Of a DNA stretch of 64,000 nucleotides, positions 25,153 through 33,975 are shown piece after piece. Source of the stretch: Streptomyces sp. 1222.5 (lineage in GTDB: Bacteria; Actinomycetota; Actinomycetes; Streptomycetales; Streptomycetaceae); NCBI RefSeq assembly GCF_900105245.1, contig NZ_FNSZ01000001.1, positions 7,376,001 to 7,440,000 on the forward strand, given 5' to 3'. The notes under the pieces were generated by a model. That model was not told the DNA's origin. It did not search any database and worked only from the letters and a program-made list of their open reading frames with translations. The number at the start of each line of letters is the position of its first letter. Positions within the stretch are counted from its first letter, which is position 1. A program made the translations under genes and the position numbers.

Positions 25153-27666
25153 TCACAGCTGGCCGACATCGGTGACGCGGATGATCGCGCGGCCCTCGGC
25201 GTCCGAGGCGGTGAGGTCGACCTCCGCGCTGATGCCCCAGTCGTGATCGTCGTTCGGGTCGTCGAAGATCTGACGGACGCGCCAGAGCCCGTTCTCCGGC
25301 TCCTCCTTGATGACCAGCAGCTTGGGGCCGCGGGCGTCGGGGCCGGTGCCGAGGTCGTCGTACTCGTCCCAGTACTTGTCCATCGCCTCGCCCCACGCGT
25401 CGGCGTCCCAGCCGGACTCGGCGTCCATCTCGCCGAGCTGGTCGACCTGGTCGAGGGCGGCCAGCTCCACGCGGCGGAACAGGGCGTTGCGGACCAGGAC
25501 CCGGAAGGCACGCGCGTTGGTGGTGACCGGCTTGACCTCGTCGGCCTTCTCCCGGGCCTCCTCGGCGGTCATCTCCTCCGGGTTCGCCAGCTGCTCCCAC
25601 TCGTCCAGCAGGCTGGAGTCCACCTGGCGAACCATCTCGCCCAGCCACTCGATCAGATCCTGCAGGTCCTCGGACTTGAGGTCGTCCGGGATGGTGTGGT
25701 CGAGGGTCTTGTAGGCACTGGCGAGGTAACGCAGCACGATGCCCTCGGTGCGGGCCAGCTCGTAGAAGGACACCAGCTCGGTGAAGGACATCGCCCGCTC
25801 GTACATGTCCCGGATCACCGACTTCGGCGAGAGCGGGTGGTCACCGACCCACGGATGGCTCTTGCGGTAGGTGTTGTACGCGTGGAAGAGCAGCTCTTCC
25901 AGGGGCTTCGGGTACGAGACGTCCTGCAGGCGCTCCATGCGCTCCTCGTACTCGACGCCGTCCGCCTTCATCGCGGCCACGGCCTCGCCGCGCGCCTTGT
26001 TCTGCTGCGCGACGAGGATCTGCCTCGGGTCGTCCAGGGTGGACTCCACCACGGACACCATGTCGAGGGCGTACGAAGGCGATTCGGGGTCGAGGAGTTC
26101 GAACGAGGCGAGAGCGAACGTGGACAGCGGCTGGTTGAGCGCGAAGTCCTGCTGGAGGTCGACGGTGAGCCGGACGATGCGGCCCTCGGCGTCGGGCTTG
26201 TCGAGCTTCTCCACGATGCCGCCGTCGAGCAGCGAACGGTAGATCGCGATCGCCCGCCGGATGTGCCGGAGCTGCTGCCTGCGCGGCTCGTGGTTGTCCT
26301 CGAGGAGGTGGCGCATCGCCTCGAAGGCGTTGCCCGGCCGGGCGATCACCGACAGCAGCATCGTGTGCGTCACCCGGAACCGCGAGGTCAGCGGCTCGGG
26401 TTCCGAATCGATCAGCTTCTGGAAGGTGTTCTCCGTCCAGGCGACGAATCCCTCCGGCGCCTTCTTGCGCACCACCTTGCGGCGCTTCTTCGGGTCGTCG
26501 CCGGCCTTCGCCAGTGCCTTCTCGTTCTCGATGACGTGCTCGGGCGCCTGCGCCACGACGAGCCCGGCGGTGTCGAAGCCGGCCCGGCCGGCCCGGCCGG
26601 CGATCTGGTGGAACTCCCGCGCCCGCAGCGTGCGCACACGGCTGCCGTCGTACTTGGTCAGGGCGGTGAACAGCACCGTACGGATGGGCACGTTGACCCC
26701 CACGCCGAGCGTGTCCGTACCGCAGATCACCTTCAGCAGACCGGCCTGGGCGAGCTTCTCCACCAGTCGCCGGTACTTGGGCAGCATGCCGGCGTGGTGC
26801 ACACCGATGCCGTGCCGGACGTAACGGGAGAGGTTGCGGCCGAACTTGGTGGTGAAGCGGAAGTTGCCGATCAGCTCGGCGATCTGGTCCTTCTCCTCGC
26901 GCGAGCACATGTTGATGCTCATGAGTGCCTGGGCCCGCTCCACGGCCTGCGCCTGGGTGAAGTGCACGATGTACACCGGGGCCTGCTTGGTCTCCAGCAG
27001 GTCGGTGAGCGTCTCGGTGAGCGGGGTCAGCTTGTACTCGTAGGACAGGGGCACCGGGCGGGTCGCGGAACGGACCACGGAGGTAGGGCGTCCGGTGCGG
27101 CGGGCGAGGTCCTTCTCGAAGAACGACACATCGCCCAAAGTGGCCGACATCAGGATGAACTGTGCCTGGGGGAGTTCCAGCAGCGGGATCTGCCAGGCCC
27201 AGCCGCGGTCGCCCTCCGCGTAGAAATGGAACTCGTCCATCACGACCTGGCCGACGTCCGCGTTCTTGCCGTCACGCAGCGCGATCGACGCCAGCACCTC
27301 GGCGGTGCAGCAGATCACCGGTGCGTCGGCGTTCACGGAGGCGTCGCCGGTCAGCATGCCGACGTTCTCGGTGCCGAAGAGCTTGCACAGCTCGAAGAAC
27401 TTCTCCGACACCAGCGCCTTGATCGGCGCCGTGTAGAAGGTGACCTCGTCCCGGGCCAGCGCGGCGAAGTGCGCGCCCGCCGCGATCATGCTCTTGCCGG
27501 AGCCCGTAGGCGTCGAGACGATCACGTTCGCCCCGGAGACCGCCTCGATCAGCGCCTCCTCCTGATGGGGGTAGAGCGTGAGGCCCCGCTCCTGCGCCCA
27601 CGACTCGAAGGCTTCGTAGAGGGCGTCGGGGTCGGCGGTCGGCGGCAGCTGATCGATGAGGGTCAC
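25153..27666 (-). CDS. Ski2-like DEAD/DEAH-box helicase with DUF3516
   Basis: An 837-residue superfamily II helicase, likely acting on RNA. Motif I STPTGSGKS, motif II MDEFH, motif III SATL, then YIVHFTQAQAVERAQ, GTDTLGVGVNVPIRTV and motif VI QIAGRAGRAG. The long C-terminal part is the DUF3516 region of actinobacterial Ski2-like proteins. GTG at 27664-27666 (TLIDQLPP) is chosen because family members start here; an upstream ATG (27726) would add 20 non-conserved residues. It precedes tesB. Confidence 0.92.
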   Translation of the reverse strand: MTLIDQLPPTADPDALYEAFESWAQERGLTLYPHQEEALIEAVSGANVIVSTPTGSGKSMIAAGAHFAALARDEVTFYTAPIKALVSEKFFELCKLFGTENVGMLTGDASVNADAPVICCTAEVLASIALRDGKNADVGQVVMDEFHFYAEGDRGWAWQIPLLELPQAQFILMSATLGDVSFFEKDLARRTGRPTSVVRSATRPVPLSYEYKLTPLTETLTDLLETKQAPVYIVHFTQAQAVERAQALMSINMCSREEKDQIAELIGNFRFTTKFGRNLSRYVRHGIGVHHAGMLPKYRRLVEKLAQAGLLKVICGTDTLGVGVNVPIRTVLFTALTKYDGSRVRTLRAREFHQIAGRAGRAGFDTAGLVVAQAPEHVIENEKALAKAGDDPKKRRKVVRKKAPEGFVAWTENTFQKLIDSEPEPLTSRFRVTHTMLLSVIARPGNAFEAMRHLLEDNHEPRRQQLRHIRRAIAIYRSLLDGGIVEKLDKPDAEGRIVRLTVDLQQDFALNQPLSTFALASFELLDPESPSYALDMVSVVESTLDDPRQILVAQQNKARGEAVAAMKADGVEYEERMERLQDVSYPKPLEELLFHAYNTYRKSHPWVGDHPLSPKSVIRDMYERAMSFTELVSFYELARTEGIVLRYLASAYKTLDHTIPDDLKSEDLQDLIEWLGEMVRQVDSSLLDEWEQLANPEEMTAEEAREKADEVKPVTTNARAFRVLVRNALFRRVELAALDQVDQLGEMDAESGWDADAWGEAMDKYWDEYDDLGTGPDARGPKLLVIKEEPENGLWRVRQIFDDPNDDHDWGISAEVDLTASDAEGRAIIRVTDVGQL

Positions 27667-27811
27667 GCCCCCATCTTGCCTGGCCTTCTCCCCGAGAGGG
27701 GAATCGGATGCGGGGACGAAGATCATGGCCGATACGCTGTCTCGCCGACGCAGCGTCAGCGCACCAGGTCAACTGGACAGCGGCACATGAGGAATGGGGC
27801 GGGAAGCGGCC

Positions 27812-28606
27812 ATGATGGGACCAGCACACTCACTGTCGGGGGCCGCGGCCTGGCTCGGCGTCGGGGCGGCCGCCGCGGCGGCCGGTCATCCGATGCCCTG
27901 GCCGGTCCTCCTCTGTGGGGCCCTGATCTGCGCCGGAGCCGCCCTCGCCCCGGACCTGGACCACAAGGCCGCCACCATCTCCCGTGCCTTCGGGCCGATC
28001 TCCCGGTGGATCTGCGAGATCGTGGACAAGCTGTCCTACGCCGTCTACAAGTCGACGAGGAAGCAGGGCGACCCGCGCCGCTCCGGAGGCCACCGCACAC
28101 TGACCCACACCTGGCTGTGGGCGGTCCTGATCGGCGCCGGCTGCTCCGGGGCCGCGATCTCGGGCGGCCGCTGGGCGGTGCTGGCGATCCTGTTCGTGCA
28201 CATGGTGCTGGCCATCGAGGGCCTGCTGTGGCGGGCGGCGCGCGGCTCCAGCAGCGATGTCCTGGTCTGGCTGCTGGCGGCGACCAGTGCGTGGATCCTC
28301 GCGGGAATACTGGACAAGCCGGGCAACGGTTCGGACTGGCTGTTCACCGCGCCCGGACAGGAGTACCTGTGGCTGGGCCTGCCGATCGTGCTGGGCGCCC
28401 TGGTGCACGACATCGGGGACGCGCTGACCGTGTCCGGCTGCCCGATCCTGTGGCCGATCCCGATCGGCCGCAAGCGCTGGTACCCGCTGGGACCACCGAA
28501 GCCGATGCGGTTCCGGGCGGGCAGCTGGGTCGAGCTGAAGGTGCTGATGCCGGTGTTCATGCTGCTCGGCGGGGTGGGCTGCGCTGCGGCCCTCAACGTG
28601 ATCTGA
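27812..28606 (+). CDS. Membrane-bound metal-dependent hydrolase (YdjM family)
   Basis: A 264-residue inner-membrane protein with several hydrophobic helices. The family metal site is visible: HSLSGAAAWLG near the start, DLDHKAAT and HRTLTHTW, supplying His and Asp ligands. Members are inducible membrane hydrolases of poorly known substrate. The start is at the ATG-ATG pair (27812), with GGGAAG upstream; an earlier ATG at 27794 lacks spacing. Divergent from the helicase. Confidence 0.88.
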   Translation: MMGPAHSLSGAAAWLGVGAAAAAAGHPMPWPVLLCGALICAGAALAPDLDHKAATISRAFGPISRWICEIVDKLSYAVYKSTRKQGDPRRSGGHRTLTHTWLWAVLIGAGCSGAAISGGRWAVLAILFVHMVLAIEGLLWRAARGSSSDVLVWLLAATSAWILAGILDKPGNGSDWLFTAPGQEYLWLGLPIVLGALVHDIGDALTVSGCPILWPIPIGRKRWYPLGPPKPMRFRAGSWVELKVLMPVFMLLGGVGCAAALNVI

Positions 28607-28612
28607 GCCGCC

Positions 28613-28628
28613 CGCCCGGCAACGGGCG
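28613..28628. terminator. Weak hairpin between convergent genes
   Basis: CGCCCG/CGGGCG arms with a 4-nt loop lie between the YdjM-type gene and the convergent L31 gene. Only 6 bp, so the assignment is tentative. Confidence 0.35.
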
Positions 28629-28680
28629 CCTCCGGTGCCGTCCCGGACGCCCGCCCTGCCCGGCCACGCCCCTGACTCGG

Positions 28681-28944
28681 TCAGGTGGCCTCGCCCGACT
28701 CCGCCCCGCCGTAGCGGCGCTCGAAGCGGGCGACGCGGCCCTCGGTGTCCACCGTGCGGGCCTTGCCGGTGTAGAAGGGGTGGCTCTCCGAGGAGATCTC
28801 CACGTCGATCACCGGGTAGCTGCGGCCGTCGTCCCACTCGATGGTCTGTTCGCTCTGCGCGGTGGAGCGGGTCAGGAAGGCGTATCCGGCAGCGCGGTCG
28901 CGGAAGACCACCGGGTGGTAGTCGGGATGCTTGTCCTGCTGCAT
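28681..28944 (-). CDS. rpmE2: Ribosomal protein L31 type B (zinc-independent)
   Basis: An 87-residue alternative bL31. It starts with KHPDYHPVVFRD and contains SHPFYTGKAR, hallmark type B sequences, and it has no cysteine, so it cannot bind zinc as the type A form does. Such paralogues usually replace zinc-L31 under zinc limitation and are Zur-controlled. I see no clear Zur box directly upstream. GAGGAG precedes the ATG. It follows the DUF5709 gene by 66 bp on the same strand. Confidence 0.95.
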   Translation of the reverse strand: MQQDKHPDYHPVVFRDRAAGYAFLTRSTAQSEQTIEWDDGRSYPVIDVEISSESHPFYTGKARTVDTEGRVARFERRYGGAESGEAT

Positions 28945-29010
28945 GGCGGCTCCTCGGGCGAGGCGGTCGGGCAGGAGGCGTGCGGACGGGCCGGACGGTC
29001 AGCGGCTCGG

Positions 29011-29481
29011 TCAGCCGGACAAGGAGTCCTCGTCGACGATGTGCATGGCGGCCTCCTCCGCGGAGGCCGCGGCGCCGTCGATGCCGACGTCGGTGGCGAC
29101 GAGTGCTTCCTCCTCGTCCTCGTGCGCGCCCTCGTCGGGGGCGACGAGCCGGCCGGAGCGGAAGTTCCCGACCTCGTTGTCGAGGAGTTCCCCGTCGCTG
29201 CCGTTGCAGTCGCCGATGCCGTCGTCGTCGGGGACGGCCGGGTCGGGCGTCTCCTCCGCGAGCCGCTGGTCGAGGGTCTCCCCCGCCTGGCGTTCGGCCG
29301 CCGTCACTCCGACGTGGTCGACCGCCCAGGGCCGCTCGGGAGGGGACCAGCCGCGGTCGAGCGGGTCGGCGACGCCGTCGAAGTCCAGTGTGTCCTCGAC
29401 GTCGAGCACCCCCGAGTCCTCCCGGATCTCCGAGGAATCGGGCTGGTAGACGTCGTCCCCCCATCCGTCGGCGCTGTCCAC
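29011..29481 (-). CDS. DUF5709 family acidic protein
   Basis: A 156-residue very acidic, soluble protein. The opening DDVYQPDSSEIREDSGVLDVEDTLD and the central RGWSPPERPWAVDHVGVTAAERQ are the DUF5709 pattern. It is Asp/Glu-rich throughout, has no catalytic motif and looks largely disordered. The GTG start is supported by GGAGG 5 nt upstream; the frame stays open farther upstream but the sequence there is unlike the family. Function unknown. Upstream lies a 666-bp gene-free stretch. Confidence 0.87.
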   Translation of the reverse strand: MDSADGWGDDVYQPDSSEIREDSGVLDVEDTLDFDGVADPLDRGWSPPERPWAVDHVGVTAAERQAGETLDQRLAEETPDPAVPDDDGIGDCNGSDGELLDNEVGNFRSGRLVAPDEGAHEDEEEALVATDVGIDGAAASAEEAAMHIVDEDSLSG

Positions 29482-30147
29482 GAGTACCTCCAGGTCGTGA
29501 GGACGGCCGTGTGCCGCCACGGCGGGCGGCGGGCCGCCGGCACGCGCGGCACGGAAACGCGACGCGAACCGAGTGGTTCCCGGGCGATTCCCGCGCCGGT
29601 GCCGATTTCCAGACTTCCACCCCGGCTCGGGACCGCGCAACGGCACGGGCCCCGGCCGCGTCCCCGGGCGCAGCTCCCGCACCTCGCGGGACCGGTGGGC
29701 CACCGCCGCATCACCGCAGGGCCCGCGCGGCTCCGGACCGCCGGTGTGGGCACGGTCGGCCCCGGCCCGGGGGAGACAGGTTCGTGCGCTTCCGGTCCTC
29801 GTCGTGTTTCCGGACCTCGTCCGCGCGGGCGCCAGAGTTTCCGGACCCGTCGGGCAGACGCTGCCGGCTCGTCCGGTACCGGGTCTCTCGATCCCGGTCC
29901 CGTCGACATGGGCACCCGTACTCGCGGCCTGCTCCGCCTGAGCATCCGGTACCGGGAACGCGGCCCGGCCGGCGAAGGCACCCGCACTCGCCGTTCGGCC
30001 GGGTCGGCGCGGGCCCGGCACAGGCAGCCGCACTCCCGGCTGCAGTTCCGCCCAGGCCCCCCGCTTCCGCTACCAGCCCAGTCGGCACAGGCGCGCACCT
30101 CGACGGTCCCAGGGCCTCGCCCTCCGGGCGCCGCCGCCCCCGCCTTC
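29482..30147. other. 666-bp gene-free stretch with degenerate repeats
   Basis: No plausible gene: all frames give Arg/Pro-rich sequence. Related blocks recur: TCCGGTACCGGG appears near 29873 and 29944, followed each time by a GGCACCCGTACTCGC/GGCACCCGCACTCGC element and a third variant GGCAGCCGCACTCCC near 30023. The pattern is a decayed tandem array with a period of roughly 70-80 bp. It separates the ABC exporter operon from DUF5709. Confidence 0.5.
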
Positions 30148-31929
30148 TCACCCGTGCCAGGACCGCCACAGGGCCGCGTAGGCGCCGTCCGCCGTCACCA
30201 GCTCCTCGTGGCTGCCCAGCTCGCTGATGCGGCCGTTCTCCACCACGGCGATCACGTCGGCGTCATGGGCGGTGTGCAGACGGTGAGCGATGGCGACCAC
30301 GGTGCGGCCGTCCAGCACCCGTGCCAGCGAGCGTTCCAGATGGCGTGCCGCCCGCGGGTCGAGCAGCGAGGTCGCCTCGTCCAGGACCAGCGTGTGCGGG
30401 TCCGCCAGGACGAGCCGGGCCAGCGCGATCTGCTGGGCCTGCGCCGGGGTGAGCGCCAGGCCGCCGGAGCCGACCTCCGTGTCCAGCCCTTCGTCCAGGG
30501 CCCGGCTCCAGGCGTCCGCGTCGACCGCGCCCAGGGCCGCCCACAGCCCGGCGTCCGTGGCGTCGGTGCGGGCCAGCAGGAGGTTGTCGCGCAGGGAGCC
30601 CACGAACACGTGGTGTTCCTGGTTGACCAGGGCGACGTGCGAGCGGACGCGTTCGGCCGGCATGCGGGACAGCTCGGCGCCGCCCAGGGTGACCCGGCCG
30701 TCCCGGGGCGCGTAGATCCCGGCGAGCAGCCTGCCCAGGGTGGACTTGCCGGCGCCGGAGGGTCCGACGAGGGCCAGCCGGGTGCCCGGCGCGACCGCCA
30801 GGGAGACCTTGCGGAGCACGTCGACGCCCTCGCGGTAGCCGAAGTGCACCCGGTCGGCGTGCACGTCCCGCCCGGTCGGGGCCAGCGAGGCGTCCCCGGC
30901 GTCCGGCTCGACGTCCCGCACGCCGACCAGCCGGGCCAGCGACACCTGTGCCACCTGCACCTCGTCGTACCAGCGCAGGATCAGGTTCACCGGGTCGACG
31001 AGCATCTGGGCGACGAGCGCGCCCGTCGTCAGCTGGCCCACCCCGATCCAGCCCCGCAGGACGAACACACCGCCGACCATCAGGACCGAGCCGAGCACGA
31101 GGACGTGGACGGCGTTGATCACCGGGAAGAGCACGGACCGCAGCCACAGGGTGTACCGCTCCCAGGCCGTCCATTCCTTGATCCGCCGTTCGGACAGCGC
31201 GACCCGGCGGTCGCCGAGGCGGTGCGCCTCGACAGTGTGGCCCGCGTCGACGGTCTCGGCGAGCGCGGCGGCGACGGCGGCGTACCCGGCGGCCTCGGAG
31301 CGGTAACCGGAGGGCGCCCGCTTGAAGTACCAGCGGCAGCCGGCCACGAGCACCGGGACGGCGACCAGGACGGCGGCCGCCAGCGGCGGTGCCGTCACGA
31401 CGAGCCCGCCGAGCAGCAGCAGGGCCCACACGGCACCAATGGCCAGCTGCGGCACGGCCTCGCGCATGGCGTTGGCCAGCCGGTCGATGTCGGTGGTGAT
31501 GCGGGAGAGCAGATCGCCCGTGCCCGCCCGTTCCAGCACGCCCGGCGGCAGCCCGACCGACCGGACGAGGAAGTCCTCGCGCAGGTCGGCAAGCATCCGC
31601 TCGCCGAGCATCGCGCCCCGCAGCCGCACCTGGCGCACGAACACGGCCTGCACGCCCAGCGCGAGCGCGAACAGTCCGACGGTGAGCCCCAGATGCAGGT
31701 TTCGGGCGTCGTCCGACACCCGCTCGACCAGGCCGCCCAGCAGGTAGGGGCCCACCATGGAGGCGATCACCGCGACGGTGTTCACGACGATCAGCAGCAG
31801 GAAGGCCCGGCGGTGCCTGCGGAACAGCTCGGTGACGTAGGCGCGTACGGTCGCAGCCGCGCCGACGGGCAGGGTGGTGGCGGTCGTCGGGGCCGCCGGG
31901 TCGTACGCCGGCGGCGCAACGCCGATCAT
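30148..31929 (-). CDS. ABC exporter half-transporter, subunit with degenerate signature motif
   Basis: A 593-residue type IV (TMD-NBD) exporter half. Six membrane helices occupy about residues 40-320. The nucleotide-binding domain has an intact Walker A (GPSGAGKST), Q-loop (LVNQEHH), Walker B (LVLDEATSLLD) and H-loop (AIAHRLHT). The signature LSGGQ is replaced by LTPAQ (ALTPAQAQQIALARLVL). It overlaps the upstream partner by 4 bp. Its intact Walker A would pair with the partner's intact signature, giving one working ATP site. The cargo is unknown. Confidence 0.93.
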   Translation of the reverse strand: MIGVAPPAYDPAAPTTATTLPVGAAATVRAYVTELFRRHRRAFLLLIVVNTVAVIASMVGPYLLGGLVERVSDDARNLHLGLTVGLFALALGVQAVFVRQVRLRGAMLGERMLADLREDFLVRSVGLPPGVLERAGTGDLLSRITTDIDRLANAMREAVPQLAIGAVWALLLLGGLVVTAPPLAAAVLVAVPVLVAGCRWYFKRAPSGYRSEAAGYAAVAAALAETVDAGHTVEAHRLGDRRVALSERRIKEWTAWERYTLWLRSVLFPVINAVHVLVLGSVLMVGGVFVLRGWIGVGQLTTGALVAQMLVDPVNLILRWYDEVQVAQVSLARLVGVRDVEPDAGDASLAPTGRDVHADRVHFGYREGVDVLRKVSLAVAPGTRLALVGPSGAGKSTLGRLLAGIYAPRDGRVTLGGAELSRMPAERVRSHVALVNQEHHVFVGSLRDNLLLARTDATDAGLWAALGAVDADAWSRALDEGLDTEVGSGGLALTPAQAQQIALARLVLADPHTLVLDEATSLLDPRAARHLERSLARVLDGRTVVAIAHRLHTAHDADVIAVVENGRISELGSHEELVTADGAYAALWRSWHG

Positions 31930-33752
31930 GCGCTCTCCTCGATCTCTTCCAGTTCGCCGAGCGCGCCCAGCAGGGCGTCCCCGTCGGCCGGGCCGGCGTC
32001 CGCGCCGGCCGCGGCCATCTCCTCGTCGGTCTCCCGCGTGACCACGGACCGGTACCGCGGCTCACCGTCGACCAGTTCGCGGTGCACACCGGTCGCCACG
32101 ACCTCGCCGTCGTGGACCAGGACGACCCGGTCCGCACGGTCGAGCAGGAGCGGCGAGGAGGTGAGGACCACGGTGGTCCGCCCCGACCGCAGCCGGCGCA
32201 GCCCGTCGGCGATCCGTGCCTCGGTGTGCGAATCGACCGCGGACGTCGGTTCGTCCAGCACCAGCACCTCGGGGTCGGTGATCAGGGACCTCGCCAGCGC
32301 GAGTCGCTGGCGCTGGCCCCCGGAGAGGGAGCGGCCGCGCTCCGTGATGCGGGCGTCCATCGGGTCGGCCGCGTCCACCGACCCCTGCACCAGCGCGTCC
32401 AGGACGTCCTGGCACTGCGCGGCCGCGAGCGCGTCCGCCGCACCGACGGCTCCGGAGGCGGGCACGTCGAGCAGTTCGCGCAAGGTACCGGAGAGCAGTA
32501 CCGGGTCCTTGTCCTGGACGAGGACGGCGGTCCGGGCGGTGTCCAGGGGGAGTTCGTCCAGGGGCACACCGCCGAGCAGCACCGGCCGGCCCGCCTCGGC
32601 GGGATGGCCGCCCAGCCGCTCCGCGAGCCTGCCGGCCGCGTCCGGGTCGCCGCAGACCACGGCGGTGAGCCGGCCGGCGGGGACGAGCAGACCGGTGTCG
32701 GGGTCGTACAGGTCGCCGTCCGGCAAATGGTCCGGGCGGGTGCCGTCGGTGGCCGTGGAACGTTCCAGGGACAGCACGCGCGCGGCCCGTCTGGCCGAGG
32801 GCCGCGAGAAGGAGTACGCCATGGCGATCTCCTCGAAGTGCCGCAGCGGATAGTTGAGGATCATCACCGCGCTGTAGACGGTGACGAGTTCGCCGACCGT
32901 GATCCGGCCCTCGCGGGCCAGGTGGACGCCGTGCCAGACGACCATGATCATCAGCAGCCCCGGCAGCAGCACCTGGACGGCGGAGATCAGCGACCACATC
33001 CGGGCGCTGCGCACGGCCGCGTGGCGTACCTCCTGGGAGGCCCGGCGGTAGCGGTCGAGGAACAGCTCCTCGCCGCCGATACCGCGCAGCACGCGCAGCC
33101 CCGCTACGGTGTCCGCGGCCAGTTCCGTGGCCCGGCCCGCCTTCTCGCGCTGCTCGTCGGCCCGGCGGGTCGCCCGGGGCAGCAGCGGCAGCACCGCGAG
33201 CGCGACGACGGGCAGTCCGACGGCGACGACCACACCCAGGGCGGGCTGGTAGACGAGGAGGCCGGCACAGACCGCGACGACGGTGAGCGCGGCGGCGGTG
33301 AACCGGGAGACCGCCTCGACGAACCAGCCGATCTTCTCCACGTCACCGGTGGAGACGGCCACCACCTCACCGGCCGCGACCCGCCGGGTGAGGGCGGATC
33401 CCAGGTGGGCGGCCTTGCGCGCGAGCAGCTGCTGGACACGGGCGGCGGCGGTGATCCAGTTGGTGACGGCGGCCCGGTGCAGGAAGGTGTCCCCGACGGC
33501 GATGCCCGTGCCGCACAGCAGCATCAGACCACCCGTCAGGGCCAGCCGGGAGCCGGAGCGGTCGACGACGGCCTGGACGGCGAGGCCCACACAGAAGGGC
33601 AGGGCGGAGACCGAGACGAAGTGGAGGAGGCCCCAGGCGAGTGCCTTCAGCTGGCCGCCCGTCTGGTTGCGCCACAGCCACCACAGGAAGCGGGGGCCCG
33701 AGCGCGCGTCGGGGACGCCCGGATCGGGATACGGAAGGTCTTGGATCTGCAT
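31926..33752 (-). CDS. ABC exporter half-transporter, subunit lacking Walker A and H-loop
   Basis: A 608-residue exporter half with an N-terminal six-helix domain (about 30-300). The nucleotide-binding domain keeps the signature (SLSGGQRQRLALARSL) and Walker B (VLVLDEPTSAVD), but where Walker A should be it reads VVCGDPDAAGRLA, without GKS/T, and the H-loop reads VVLTSSPLLL, without histidine. It can bind or hydrolyse ATP poorly by itself and must work with the overlapping partner gene. ATG 33752 is chosen over 34 unsupported upstream residues. Cargo is unknown. Confidence 0.92.
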   Translation of the reverse strand: MQIQDLPYPDPGVPDARSGPRFLWWLWRNQTGGQLKALAWGLLHFVSVSALPFCVGLAVQAVVDRSGSRLALTGGLMLLCGTGIAVGDTFLHRAAVTNWITAAARVQQLLARKAAHLGSALTRRVAAGEVVAVSTGDVEKIGWFVEAVSRFTAAALTVVAVCAGLLVYQPALGVVVAVGLPVVALAVLPLLPRATRRADEQREKAGRATELAADTVAGLRVLRGIGGEELFLDRYRRASQEVRHAAVRSARMWSLISAVQVLLPGLLMIMVVWHGVHLAREGRITVGELVTVYSAVMILNYPLRHFEEIAMAYSFSRPSARRAARVLSLERSTATDGTRPDHLPDGDLYDPDTGLLVPAGRLTAVVCGDPDAAGRLAERLGGHPAEAGRPVLLGGVPLDELPLDTARTAVLVQDKDPVLLSGTLRELLDVPASGAVGAADALAAAQCQDVLDALVQGSVDAADPMDARITERGRSLSGGQRQRLALARSLITDPEVLVLDEPTSAVDSHTEARIADGLRRLRSGRTTVVLTSSPLLLDRADRVVLVHDGEVVATGVHRELVDGEPRYRSVVTRETDEEMAAAGADAGPADGDALLGALGELEEIEESA

Positions 33753-33880
33753 GACGTCCCAGTGGCTCGTGTCAGAAGGGAGCTCGTGCGAGGGGAAGCT
33801 CGTGGCGGGGAGGCGGGAGAGGGCAGGGCAAGGGGGAGCGGCGGGCGGTGACAAGCCGTGAAAGGTTCGCGTCGCCGAGC

Positions 33881-33898
33881 GGTTGATTTCAACCGGTT
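33881..33898. promoter_or_regulatory. Palindromes in the spacer between the ABC exporter and L,D-transpeptidase
   Basis: GGTTGA-TT-TCAACC (33881-33894) is a perfect inverted repeat and runs into AACCGGTT (33891-33898), also palindromic. It sits in the AT-richest part of the 223-bp divergent spacer. No regulator gene is adjacent, so the binder is unknown. Confidence 0.4.
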
Positions 33899-33975
33899 TT
33901 CCTGGGGCACTCCCGCAATGCGCCCGTATCCGGCCAGGTGGCCGTCGCCCGAAGCCGCGATGTCATCATGGGGCG

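Noticed and set aside
27666..27726. Upstream ATG start of the Ski2-like helicase
   Set aside because: The extra 20 residues lack conservation-like features; TLIDQLPP is the usual N-terminus of the family.
30425..30457. Loss of LSGGQ in the downstream ABC subunit as a sequencing error
   Set aside because: The frame is intact on both sides and the partner subunit shows the complementary loss, which points to real divergence.
24826..32853. An 8-kb stop-free reading frame on the + strand, antisense to the thioesterase, helicase, L31, DUF5709 and ABC genes
   Set aside because: The translation is low-complexity and Arg/Val/His-rich. Such frames arise on the opposite strand of GC-rich genes because stop codons are avoided; the antisense genes have clear family matches.
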